From Chryseobacterium gleum (GTDB lineage Bacteria > Bacteroidota > Bacteroidia > Flavobacteriales_C > GCA-002722245): DNA of 13,215 nucleotides. Positions 1 through 7,486 of this stretch are shown piece by piece. The position numbers and the translations under genes were made by a program. The stretch lies in contig CAMDPJ010000039.1 of the NCBI GenBank assembly GCA_945903925.1, positions 1 to 13,215 on the forward strand. The letters are read 5' to 3'. Position 1 is the first letter of the stretch. The number at the start of each line of letters is the position of its first letter. Under the pieces are notes generated by a model that did not search any database, was not told the origin of the DNA, and saw only the letters and a list, made by a program, of their open reading frames with translations.

Positions 1-28
1 CATCCGTCAGCTGACTCCCGCGGCCCAT
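1..28 (-). CDS. Possible first codons of a gene downstream of porW (partial)
   Basis: On the minus strand an ATG at 28 follows the porW stop codon by one base and opens a frame that stays open to the window edge. It reads Met-Gly-Arg-Gly-Ser-Gln-Leu-Thr-Asp. The stretch is much richer in G and C than the rest of the window. Nine codons are too few to identify a product or to be sure this is a gene. The close spacing would fit a co-transcribed gene. The stretch could equally be an intergenic palindromic spacer. Confidence 0.22.
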
Positions 29-29
29 T

Positions 30-2588
30 TTAATAAGCATTTTCAAAGAAGCTTTTGTATTCTTCAATGTTTTTATCCTTAAACAACTTAGCGTAATTGC
101 TTACAGAAATAGGGAAGTAGTTATTGCCAGCTTTAGGGTATTTACTAAATACTTTTTCGGGAATGGTGGAGTAGAAATCGATGGCTTTATCTCCCCTAAT
201 GAATGATTTAATGATTATTACCTTTTCTATTTCGCTCCAAATTACAGTTTGCATTTGCAGTTTTTCTGCGCCATAGTATTTATCGGAAAAATCGGAAATA
301 GATTTTTGTAAAGTAGCAATGTTGTTCTCTTTTTCGTTTGCGATAAGTACAAAATAAAAAGCTTCTTCTTTCACTTCAAATCCTTCTTGTTTTTCTTCTT
401 CAACAGGAGTAGCTTTTTTGTCGTCTTTACTTAAAATGTTCGCGGCAGAAACGGCGGCATCAGAGCCAGTATAATTGGCCTTTAATTTTGTTAAGGCATC
501 GGTAAACGCTACTGATCCATCGCTTTTACCAACACTAAAGGCATTCAATAAAGCCAGTTGAGGTGTTGTGGCTCCCTTCGGATTTTCATTAATTAAGCTT
601 GCGGTTTGTTCTTTTACCAAAGCATAATTTCCTTTTTTGTATTCGTTAAACAATTGCTCGTATTGCGCGCTTAGGGCTTTTTCTTTTGCTTCATCTTCCT
701 TTGCCGCGCTTGGGTTGTTGATGAGTCGCAAGTATTCGCTTGATGGGTATTTCGTTCCAATTAAATTTTTGTAGTAATTGGCCCTGGTGGTATTACCTGC
801 CGATAAATTCATTCGGTAAAGCAGATAGTATGATTTTAATTCATTGTTCTTGCCAGGCAATTTCTTATTCATTTCTTCTAAAGTGGAGATAGATGATTTA
901 TCGTCTTCCATCTTGTCTTTGTACAAAGTACCTAAAGTGAAATACGCGGCACCTAGCTTTTCTTCAGACGCAGCAATTTCCGCTTCGCTTTTAGGAATGT
1001 TTTCTAAGTAGTATTCTCTTGTTTTTTTAGCATCGGTAGTAGCCTCAGCGTTGGAAGGAACGGCAGTTTCTTCATCAGAACCAAAAGCGGCGCTACTTTT
1101 GTTTTTTCGTCTCCAGTTGTCTTCCAATTTACGCTGGCCCCATAGCGCTGCAAACTTTGCTTTACCTGCGGTAACCAGCGACGGATTGTAGAAATACCAT
1201 TTGCCACTTTGGTCGCTTTGCGCTGTGGTGTTTTGTTTCGCTGCGGCATCTGCGCTAAGCAATTCTTGTTCTGTGCGTTGGTCTTCCTCTTCTATGACGC
1301 GGGCAATGGTTTTGTCGATTTTTTTCAAAAGCGCTTCTTCCGGCATTTTAGCCAAAGTGAGCAAACTATCTTGCGTGTTGATGATTTCAATTTGAACCAC
1401 TAAATCTTTTAGATTGTTTTTTTTGATTTCGGTAGGCTCATAAAGCGCATCTTCTGCAGGCATTACAGTGAGTGAGCTATCGTAATATGAAGCGGCACTT
1501 AAATAATCTGATTTTTTAAAGTTGATATCGGCTATCGCTAAGAAAGCTAAGGCTTTTTGTTTTCTGTTTTTTACACTTTTATTGGCGGCCAATAGGTAAT
1601 ATTCGGTGGCTTTAACTTCATCACCATTTTGATGATATATTTGAGCCACGGTGTAATAAATTTGATCGAGGTACTCTTTGTTTTTTTCTTCTTTAGCCAT
1701 TTTAAGAAGAGAGCGCGCAAAATCATCTGATTTGTTGCCTTCACTTTGTGCCTTAGCCATTTCTATTACTGCGCTAAATTGCATATCGTAAGTGCAAATA
1801 CCACTCACTACTTTCTTGTAAGCTGCTATGGCTTCTGTTTTATTGTCTTCTCTGCTTTGCAGCTGACCCAATACGTAGAACCATCTTGTTTTTAATTTCT
1901 TTTTCGCTTTAAATGTAAGCGCTTCATTCAAAGCATCAATAGCTTCTTTATTGTCGTTGGTTTTAATGAAGTATTGCGATTTGGCTGCTAGGTAATAACC
2001 TTTTTTCTTCTTTGGAATTTCGGTTTCGTTGTCGAGTTTATCTATTATTTTTCTTGCATCTTCGTAGTTTTCTTTGGCAACATCGGCGCGTATCAACCAA
2101 ATTAAGGCATCGTACTTTATTTTTTTCTTGTCGTATTCTTTTGCAATATATTCAAAGGTGCTGGCAGCATTGTTAAATTCTCTTTTGTAGAAATACGATT
2201 TACCTAGAAGAAGGTAACAATCGTCGATAAAGGGGTTCACTTCTCTTTCTTCTGTTTTACCGTCTTTTTTGTTTTTTAACTTAAAGCGCATACTATGGCG
2301 GTCGATGCCCTTCGATGCTTTTTGAATGCTAATTTCTAGGATCGAAGACACTTCTTTTGAGGAGCTTTCGTTGCCATCGGGAAAAACAGAAATGATTTGT
2401 TGGTAGTCGTCAACTGTGCCGGTGTATAACTTTTGTTCCGACTCTTTTAGTTTTTCATTGCCATTGAAGAAAACGTTGTAGCGGGTGGTAAGCGAATGGT
2501 AGCCTTTATTCAACAGAGAATTGTGCTCTTTGCTGCAACTTGCCAAAAAGAGAATCAAGAGAATACTATTAAATTTTGTACTTTTCAA
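30..2588 (-). CDS. porW: Type IX secretion system lipoprotein PorW/SprE (TPR protein)
   Basis: This 852-residue lipoprotein belongs to the PorW/SprE family, which is needed for type IX secretion and, in gliding species, for motility. It is thought to act in the periplasm, linking the inner-membrane motor to outer-membrane parts. A short lysine-bearing signal peptide ends in a lipobox (Leu-Ala-Ser-Cys, Cys18). The family block YHSLTTRYNVFFNGNE lies at residues 30-45. Tetratricopeptide-like helical pairs fill roughly 120-380 and 545-710. The family's central block is also present, with WYFYNPS at 464-470 and WGQRKLEDNWRRKNK at 483-497. The length is close to what I recall for the family. The start is a TTG at 2588: the frame runs back to a stop at 2631-2633 with no ATG or GTG, and the TTG gives a well-formed signal peptide. 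The family call is from memory of its conserved blocks, and the identification is firm. Confidence 0.9.
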   Translation of the reverse strand: MKSTKFNSILLILFLASCSKEHNSLLNKGYHSLTTRYNVFFNGNEKLKESEQKLYTGTVDDYQQIISVFPDGNESSSKEVSSILEISIQKASKGIDRHSMRFKLKNKKDGKTEEREVNPFIDDCYLLLGKSYFYKREFNNAASTFEYIAKEYDKKKIKYDALIWLIRADVAKENYEDARKIIDKLDNETEIPKKKKGYYLAAKSQYFIKTNDNKEAIDALNEALTFKAKKKLKTRWFYVLGQLQSREDNKTEAIAAYKKVVSGICTYDMQFSAVIEMAKAQSEGNKSDDFARSLLKMAKEEKNKEYLDQIYYTVAQIYHQNGDEVKATEYYLLAANKSVKNRKQKALAFLAIADINFKKSDYLSAASYYDSSLTVMPAEDALYEPTEIKKNNLKDLVVQIEIINTQDSLLTLAKMPEEALLKKIDKTIARVIEEEDQRTEQELLSADAAAKQNTTAQSDQSGKWYFYNPSLVTAGKAKFAALWGQRKLEDNWRRKNKSSAAFGSDEETAVPSNAEATTDAKKTREYYLENIPKSEAEIAASEEKLGAAYFTLGTLYKDKMEDDKSSISTLEEMNKKLPGKNNELKSYYLLYRMNLSAGNTTRANYYKNLIGTKYPSSEYLRLINNPSAAKEDEAKEKALSAQYEQLFNEYKKGNYALVKEQTASLINENPKGATTPQLALLNAFSVGKSDGSVAFTDALTKLKANYTGSDAAVSAANILSKDDKKATPVEEEKQEGFEVKEEAFYFVLIANEKENNIATLQKSISDFSDKYYGAEKLQMQTVIWSEIEKVIIIKSFIRGDKAIDFYSTIPEKVFSKYPKAGNNYFPISVSNYAKLFKDKNIEEYKSFFENAY

Positions 2589-2658
2589 TGAGGGATAAAC
2601 TAAAAACGAGTAAAAATATTTTAAATTTCTCTATTATTGAAGATAAATAAATCAGCAA

Positions 2659-3462
2659 TTGAAAAAACCGGTAAGCGTTAAAAGTAAGAAAATACTGGGG
2701 ATAATTAAGAAACAGCATGTTTTGCTGGTTCATGAAGAATCTCAAACAGGAACTGCCGTGCTCTTTTTTAAGTCGCGTTTGATAAGTATTATTCTAGTTT
2801 CTTTAGGTATTTTCTTAGTTATTTTTGCTTTGGCTTTTGTTGTTTTAGCGTACACGCCAGTGCAGCAATATGTGCCAGGTTTCTTAAGTGACCACCAAAA
2901 GGAAATATTGTTGGATGACGCCCGTAAAACCGATGCTTTAGAAGAAGAACTAAAAGGTAAAGACGTGTATTACTCGCATTTAGATTCTTTGATAGAGGAG
3001 TGGATTCCAAAAAATGACACTTTAAAGGGTGAGGTTAATGCTGCTAATATTTCGGTTTTAATGCCCGCCGAAGAGCAAATGAAAGCCATTAAGAATTTTT
3101 ATTTTTATGCTCCGCTGCATGGTTTAATTTCAAAGCATTTCAATTATCAGGAAAAACATTACGGAGTAGATATTGTGTCGCAAAAAAACGAAGCGGTTAA
3201 AGCGACTTTAAATGGTAGAATTATATTGTCAACTTGGTCGGCAGAAACCGGTAATACTCTTGTTTTACAGCATTCAAACAATTTAATTTCGGTGTATAAA
3301 CATTGTTCGGCCATGCTTAAAAAGGAAGGGCAGTTTTGTAAGGCGGGAGAGGTAATAGCTATTATTGGCAATACGGGTGAAGATTCTTCGGGCCCGCATT
3401 TGCATTTTGAATTGTGGTTGAACGGAACGCCGCTCAATCCGGCCTCGCACATGAGTTTCTAG
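2659..3462 (+). CDS. Membrane-anchored M23 (LytM/EnvC-like) metallopeptidase
   Basis: This 267-residue protein has a positively charged N-terminus, one membrane helix (about 42-64), a short helical linker (80-145) and a C-terminal M23 domain (about 150-262). The zinc ligands are present: His167 and Asp171 in HYGVD, and His249 in HLH. His247 of the same motif and His215 in YKH are the expected catalytic partners. It is therefore likely an active peptidoglycan endopeptidase facing the periplasm, or an amidase activator if the activity is weak. The start is a TTG at 2659. Upstream in frame there is only an ATA before a stop at 2644-2646, and the next Met is at residue 135, beyond the membrane helix. 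The gene diverges from porW across 70 bases, so both may be controlled from that gap, and it ends before a bidirectional terminator. A role in opening peptidoglycan for the secretion machinery is only a guess from position. Confidence 0.85.
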   Translation: MKKPVSVKSKKILGIIKKQHVLLVHEESQTGTAVLFFKSRLISIILVSLGIFLVIFALAFVVLAYTPVQQYVPGFLSDHQKEILLDDARKTDALEEELKGKDVYYSHLDSLIEEWIPKNDTLKGEVNAANISVLMPAEEQMKAIKNFYFYAPLHGLISKHFNYQEKHYGVDIVSQKNEAVKATLNGRIILSTWSAETGNTLVLQHSNNLISVYKHCSAMLKKEGQFCKAGEVIAIIGNTGEDSSGPHLHFELWLNGTPLNPASHMSF

Positions 3463-3499
3463 TAAGAAGAGTGAATGCGGGAGTGAGGGTTAAGTATAA

Positions 3500-3532
3500 A
3501 AAAGCCTCGAGTAAATTTTACCCAAGGCTTTT
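3500..3532. terminator. Bidirectional intrinsic terminator between M23 gene and atpG
   Basis: AAAAGCCT (3500-3507) pairs perfectly with AGGCTTTT (3525-3532). An inner GTAA/TTAC pairing (3511-3514 with 3518-3521) is also possible. Each side of the stem is A-rich or T-rich, so it can work on either strand. It sits between two convergent genes, 37 bases after the peptidase stop and 18 bases beyond the atpG stop. Confidence 0.75.
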
Positions 3533-3550
3533 CTTTGGTGTTCTATTTTC

Positions 3551-4429
3551 TTAGTTTTTCAATGCTTCGGCACCACCTACGATTTCCAAAATCTCATTGG
3601 TAATGGCAGCCTGACGAGCCTTATTGTATTGTAAAGTAAGCTCACGAGCCATAGATTTCGCATTGTCGGTTGCTTTATGCATTGCCGTCATACGTGCGCC
3701 ATGTTCGCCAGCCATCGAATCTAATAAAGCTTTGTACAACTGTGTTTTTAAAGCTTTAGGAATTAAATTGATGATGATTTCTTCTTTATTTGGATCGAAA
3801 ATATAATCGATATTGTTTGCTTTTCCAGATGCGTTTACACTTGGTAAAATAGGCAAGAACATTTCGTTGTTTACGATTTGTGTTGCAGCATTTTTAAAAC
3901 TGTTGTAAATCAAACGAACTTCATCGTATTTACCTTCTGCGAAATAAGCCATTACTTCTTCGGCAATAGCAGCAGCATTATCAAAGTTCAATGAATTGAA
4001 AATATCGGTATGTGCAGCGGTGACTGTAGCGCGCGTTTTAAAATACTCAGCTGCTTTTTTACCAATTGCTAATATTTCAACATTGCCTTGTGCATTCAAT
4101 TCAGCGAAGTCAGTCTTCAATAAATTAACGGTAAGTTTCAAAATGTTTGAGTTGAAGCCACCACACAATCCACGGTTAGATGTTACGGGAATCAACAACA
4201 CTCTCTTTACCGTACGAACTTTAGAAAAATCTCCACCTTCAATTTCTTCTACGTCAGATGAAACGTTAGATAAAATCTCTTGTAGTTTCTCAGCATAAGG
4301 TCTCATTTGCGTAATAGCATCTTGAGCTTTTTTCAACTTTGCAGCCGACACCATTTTCATGGCACTGGTAATCTGCATCGTAGATTTTACCGATGTAATT
4401 CTGCTTCTTGTTTCCTTTAAGTTAGCCAT
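3551..4429 (-). CDS. atpG: ATP synthase F1 subunit gamma
   Basis: This 292-residue protein is the central rotor shaft of F1, turning inside the alpha3-beta3 hexamer and coupling c-ring rotation to catalysis. The two long helices that form the coiled coil are obvious. The N-terminal one covers residues 1-60 and includes the family motif ITSAMKMVSAAKL. The C-terminal one starts at about residue 235 and contains the NAKSMARELTLQYNKARQA region with the conserved tail ITNEILEIVGGAEAL. A Rossmann-like middle domain lies between them, with SNRGLCGGFN as its landmark. Length is normal for the family. It is the last gene of the cluster, 85 bases after atpA across a heptamer repeat array, and is followed by a strong terminator. 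The ATG at 4429 is the only sensible start. Confidence 0.97.
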   Translation of the reverse strand: MANLKETRSRITSVKSTMQITSAMKMVSAAKLKKAQDAITQMRPYAEKLQEILSNVSSDVEEIEGGDFSKVRTVKRVLLIPVTSNRGLCGGFNSNILKLTVNLLKTDFAELNAQGNVEILAIGKKAAEYFKTRATVTAAHTDIFNSLNFDNAAAIAEEVMAYFAEGKYDEVRLIYNSFKNAATQIVNNEMFLPILPSVNASGKANNIDYIFDPNKEEIIINLIPKALKTQLYKALLDSMAGEHGARMTAMHKATDNAKSMARELTLQYNKARQAAITNEILEIVGGAEALKN

Positions 4430-4436
4430 ATAATAT

Positions 4437-4504
4437 GTTCAAAGTTCAAGGTTCAAGGTTCAAGGTTTTTGTGCAATGCTAACATTGAACATTAAACCTT
4501 GAAC
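4437..4504. repeat. Inverted array of 7-base repeats between atpA and atpG
   Basis: Four tandem heptamers occupy 4437-4464 (GTTCAAA once, then GTTCAAG three times). Three heptamers in the opposite sense occupy 4484-4504 (ATTGAAC, ATTAAAC, CTTGAAC). GTTCAAGGTTT at 4458-4468 is perfectly complementary to AAACCTTGAAC at 4494-4504, an 11-base stem. A smaller CAATG/CATTG hairpin (4474-4478 with 4483-4487) sits inside the loop. On the coding (minus) strand no T-run follows, so this is not a terminator for atpA. On the plus strand TCTTTTT follows, so it could stop antisense transcription. Confidence 0.85.
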
Positions 4505-4514
4505 TCTTTTTATA

Positions 4515-6092
4515 TTATGCGTATTTGTCAGCCAATTGTTTAGCAACAGTAGTCAATGTATCCACTACTTCATCAGTCAGTTTACCTGCTTTGATTGAAG
4601 CTAAAACATCTTTATGAGTTGCATCTAAAATACCTAAGTATTCTACTTCGAATTCTTTCACTTTGTTGATAGGTACTTTCGATAACAAACCATTTGTTCC
4701 CGCGAAGATGATAGCAGCTTGTTTTTCTACTGTCATTGGAGAGTTTTGCGCTTGCTTCAAAATTTCTACGTTACGTGCGCCTTTGTCGATAACTCCTTTT
4801 GTAGTAGCATCTAAGTCAGAACCAAATTTCGCAAACGCTTCTAACTCGCGATATTGAGCTTGGTCTAATTTTAATGTACCAGAAATTTTCTTCATCGATT
4901 TAATTTGCGCGTTACCACCTACACGTGATACAGAGATACCAACGTTAATGGCCGGACGAACGCCTGCGTTGAACAAGTTCGATTCCAAGAATATCTGTCC
5001 GTCGGTAATAGAAATTACGTTCGTAGGGATATATGCAGAAACGTCACCCGCTTGTGTTTCGATAATTGGCAATGCCGTCATTGAGCCACCACCTTTTACT
5101 ATACCTTTTAAAGAGGCAGGAAGGTCATTCATGCTCGCAGCAATAGAATCAGATGCGTTCACTTTTGCAGCTCTTTCCAGTAATCTTGAGTGTAAGTAAA
5201 ATACATCACCTGGGTAAGCCTCACGGCCCGGAGGTCTTCTTAATAATAAAGATACCTCACGGTAAGCAACTGCTTGTTTCGATAAGTCATCAAATACAAT
5301 CAATGCTGGTCTACCTGTGTCACGAAAATATTCTCCGATGGCAGCACCAGTAAATGGAGCGTAGAATTGCATCGCTGCTGGATCGGCTGCAGTAGCTGCA
5401 ACAATCACTGTATATCTCATTGCACCTGCGTCTTCTAATGTTTTTAAGGTATTGGCAACTGTAGAACCTTTTTGTCCGATGGCTACATATATACAGAATA
5501 CAGGTTGTCCTGCTTCAAAAAATTCTTTTTGGTTGATAATGGTATCAATCGCAACAGTAGTTTTACCTGTTTGACGGTCACCAATGATCAACTCACGTTG
5601 ACCTCTACCAATTGGAATCATCGCGTCGATTGCTTTGATGCCTGTTTGCATTGGCTCGTTAACTGGCTGACGGTAGATCACACCTGGCGCTTTTCTCTCC
5701 AATGGCATTTCGAATAATTCGCCTGTAATCGGACCTTTACCATCGATTGGTTCGCCCAAAGTATTTACAACTCTGCCAACGATACCTTCACCTGTTTTTA
5801 CAGATGCAATTTTATTGGTGCGTTTTACGGTAGCGCCTTCTTTTATACCTTTAGCCGAACCTAACAATACCAAACCTACGTTGTCTTCTTCTAGGTTTAA
5901 TACTATAGATTGCAATCCATTTTCAAATTCTACTAATTCTCCGGCTTGCACATTGTTAAGGCCATAAACACGTGCAATACCGTCACCGATTTGCAATACT
6001 GTTCCTACCTCGTCAAGGTCAGCTTGAGATTTGAGTCCCGCCAATTGTTGTCTTAAAATTGCGGATACTTCTGCTGGTTTAACTTCTGCCAT
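4515..6092 (-). CDS. atpA: ATP synthase F1 subunit alpha
   Basis: This 525-residue protein is the non-catalytic nucleotide-binding subunit of the F1 hexamer. Its domains follow the usual order: an N-terminal beta-barrel (about 25-95), the nucleotide-binding domain with the P-loop GDRQTGKT at 171-178, and a C-terminal helical domain from about 400. The strand LIVFDDLSKQ (264-273) carries the Walker B region. The arginine finger that completes the catalytic site of the beta subunit is Arg390 in ISVSRVGG. A short insertion around 313-336, relative to the E. coli protein as I remember it, appears typical of the phylum. Length is normal and no key residue is missing. The ATG at 6092 lies 27 bases after the atpH stop, and no promoter is visible in that gap. 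Its catalytic partner, beta, is not encoded in this window. Confidence 0.98.
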   Translation of the reverse strand: MAEVKPAEVSAILRQQLAGLKSQADLDEVGTVLQIGDGIARVYGLNNVQAGELVEFENGLQSIVLNLEEDNVGLVLLGSAKGIKEGATVKRTNKIASVKTGEGIVGRVVNTLGEPIDGKGPITGELFEMPLERKAPGVIYRQPVNEPMQTGIKAIDAMIPIGRGQRELIIGDRQTGKTTVAIDTIINQKEFFEAGQPVFCIYVAIGQKGSTVANTLKTLEDAGAMRYTVIVAATAADPAAMQFYAPFTGAAIGEYFRDTGRPALIVFDDLSKQAVAYREVSLLLRRPPGREAYPGDVFYLHSRLLERAAKVNASDSIAASMNDLPASLKGIVKGGGSMTALPIIETQAGDVSAYIPTNVISITDGQIFLESNLFNAGVRPAINVGISVSRVGGNAQIKSMKKISGTLKLDQAQYRELEAFAKFGSDLDATTKGVIDKGARNVEILKQAQNSPMTVEKQAAIIFAGTNGLLSKVPINKVKEFEVEYLGILDATHKDVLASIKAGKLTDEVVDTLTTVAKQLADKYA

Positions 6093-6119
6093 TTTGCTCT
6101 TTTTTTATAAAAAGTTTAA

Positions 6120-6674
6120 TTAAAAATCTGCTATGTAAGGGTTGTCGCTGAAATTTTTTCTTAGTTTCTCTAATTTGGTTTTGATGCTGGCATCCAATTG
6201 CTTGTCGCCCACTTTCAATACAAATCCACCAATCAGCTTAGCGTCATGTTCTTCAACAATCTCCACTTCGCTGTTGTATGTGTTCTTTACTATTTCACTT
6301 ACTCTTTTCTTAACGCTTTCACCAACACCACTTACCGAACGAATGACTGTTCTTAAAATATTTTTATATTCGTAGTACTGATCAACAAAAGCAGTAGCGA
6401 TATCTTTTAAAATAGCTTCTCTTCTTTTGTGCGCAATAACGATCAAGAAATTGATGGTGATAATGCTTACTTTATCAGCGAAGATCGCTTTAAGAATTTT
6501 TTCTTTTGCGTCGGCTTTAACTACCGGACTCTGCAATAGATTCATGAAATCGCGAGAGTCTTTGCACACCGCCTGAATCAACTTCATGTCGGCATATACT
6601 TTCTTTAACTCTCCTTTTTCCAAAGAAAGTTCGATTAAAGATTTAGCGTATCTTGATGCTGCTCTTGATTGCAT
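6120..6674 (-). CDS. atpH: ATP synthase F1 subunit delta
   Basis: This 184-residue subunit is the peripheral-stalk cap that joins the b subunits to the top of the alpha3-beta3 head. The N-terminal helical bundle begins with the family pattern ASRYAKSLIELSLEKG (residues 6-21), which binds the N-terminal segment of alpha. The C-terminal region carries the usual IGGFVLKVGDKQLDASIKTKL signature (about 148-168). Length is normal. It starts at an ATG four bases after atpF ends (three-base gap), so translational coupling to atpF is likely. Nothing unusual is seen. Confidence 0.95.
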   Translation of the reverse strand: MQSRAASRYAKSLIELSLEKGELKKVYADMKLIQAVCKDSRDFMNLLQSPVVKADAKEKILKAIFADKVSIITINFLIVIAHKRREAILKDIATAFVDQYYEYKNILRTVIRSVSGVGESVKKRVSEIVKNTYNSEVEIVEEHDAKLIGGFVLKVGDKQLDASIKTKLEKLRKNFSDNPYIADF

Positions 6675-6677
6675 AAA

Positions 6678-7178
6678 TTAATTAAGATTAACGTCTTGTA
6701 CAAGGTTATCTACCAAAACTTGTTGCTTGTTTTTATCAGATAACTCTGATTTCAAAATTTTCTCAGCGATTTCGATAGATAATGTTGCTACTTGGTTTTT
6801 CAACTCAGTAACGGCTCTCATTTTTTCTGTTTCAATGCTTTTTCTTGCTTCTTCAATCATTCTAGCACCTTCTTTTTTCGCTTTATCCGTTGCTTCAGAT
6901 ACAATAGCTTCCTTCGCTGCACGAGCTTCTTTAAGCATAGTGTCTCTTTCTTCACGAGTGTCTTTTAACAACTGTTCATTTTGTTTGTTCAATTCGGCCA
7001 TTTTAGCTTCAGCTGCTTTAGCGCCTTCTAATGCTTGTTCAATTTTTTGCTCTCTTTCGTTTACCGCTGTAAGAATTGGTTTCCACGCAAATCTTCGCAG
7101 CAGAACAAGCAATGCAACGAATAAGATAAGTTGCCAGAAGAACAACCCTATCGAAAACTCACCTATTAATTTTTCCAT
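6678..7178 (-). CDS. atpF: ATP synthase Fo subunit b
   Basis: This 166-residue protein forms the peripheral stalk that holds F1 against the a subunit. A short N-terminal segment leads into one membrane helix (about 9-28, with FFWQLILF as the family landmark). A long, highly charged coiled coil then runs to about residue 140, rich in Ala, Glu and Lys. The C-terminal part (AEKILKSEL) contacts delta. The frame extends upstream to 7229 with a further 17 residues. I reject that start because it lies in the loop of a terminator-like hairpin (7211-7247) and the extension disrupts the family N-terminus (MEKLIGEFSIGLFFWQ). The ATG at 7178 is chosen instead. Expression probably depends on transcripts reading through that hairpin, since I see no promoter between it and the start. 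Confidence 0.95.
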   Translation of the reverse strand: MEKLIGEFSIGLFFWQLILFVALLVLLRRFAWKPILTAVNEREQKIEQALEGAKAAEAKMAELNKQNEQLLKDTREERDTMLKEARAAKEAIVSEATDKAKKEGARMIEEARKSIETEKMRAVTELKNQVATLSIEIAEKILKSELSDKNKQQVLVDNLVQDVNLN

Positions 7179-7203
7179 ATATATAAATTTAAAAAAGTGT
7201 TCT

Positions 7204-7247
7204 AAAAAAAGATTGAAAGTCATAACCAAGCGTTATGACTTTCAATC
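7204..7247 (-). terminator. Terminator-like hairpin with T-run between atpE and atpF
   Basis: GATTGAAAGTCATAAC (7211-7226) and GTTATGACTTTCAATC (7232-7247) form a perfect 16-base stem around a 5-base loop. On the coding strand the stem is followed at once by seven T (the A-run at 7204-7210 on the plus strand). The other side has no T-run, so the signal points only in the direction of the operon. It begins 10 bases after the atpE stop. It looks like an intrinsic terminator or a 3' stabilising structure that lets only part of transcription continue into atpF-H-A-G. Confidence 0.8.
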
Positions 7248-7257
7248 AAGTCCAATT

Positions 7258-7449
7258 CTAGCTTGCGAATAACGCTGCGAAACCGATACCCTCGATTAAC
7301 GCTGCAGCGATCAACATTGCAGTTTGAATTTTGTTTGTTGCTTCTGGTTGACGAGCGATCGCCTCCATAGCTTTACCACCGATTTGACCGATACCGATAC
7401 CTGCACCGATTACGATTAAACCAGCTCCTACGATGTTTGGAATTTGCAT
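7258..7449 (-). CDS. atpE: ATP synthase Fo subunit c (rotor ring)
   Basis: This 63-residue, two-helix proteolipid forms the rotating c ring. Helix 1 has the glycine-rich packing motif GAGIGIGQIGG (about 15-25). The polar loop ARQPE (32-36) contacts gamma and epsilon. Helix 2 carries the ion-binding carboxylate Glu53 in LIEGIGF. Aligned by eye on the loop, the residues that mark sodium-binding rings are absent: Glu53 is followed by Gly rather than Ser, and the helix-1 glutamine is not in the sodium-ligand position. Proton coupling is therefore expected. The protein is short because it lacks extra N-terminal residues. The gene lies 37 bases after atpB and is followed by a strong hairpin, which fits the need for many copies of c per enzyme. 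Confidence 0.97.
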   Translation of the reverse strand: MQIPNIVGAGLIVIGAGIGIGQIGGKAMEAIARQPEATNKIQTAMLIAAALIEGIGFAALFAS

Positions 7450-7486
7450 AAAATATATAATTAAAATTAAACTACTTATTTACTTA

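Noticed and set aside
4437..4504. CRISPR array
   Set aside because: The units are seven bases long with no spacers, and no cas genes are present.
7179..7229. Extra 17-residue N-terminus for subunit b starting at 7229
   Set aside because: It begins in the loop of a strong hairpin and spoils the family N-terminus. The ATG at 7178 fits the b-subunit pattern.
6727..7272. Open frame of 181 codons antisense to atpF
   Set aside because: It mirrors the Ala/Glu/Lys-rich coding strand. Its Ser/Phe/Leu-rich composition is typical of a shadow frame.
7258..7449. Sodium-dependent c ring
   Set aside because: Glu53 is followed by Gly, not Ser, and the helix-1 glutamine is two residues off the sodium-ligand position when aligned on the loop, so proton coupling is expected.
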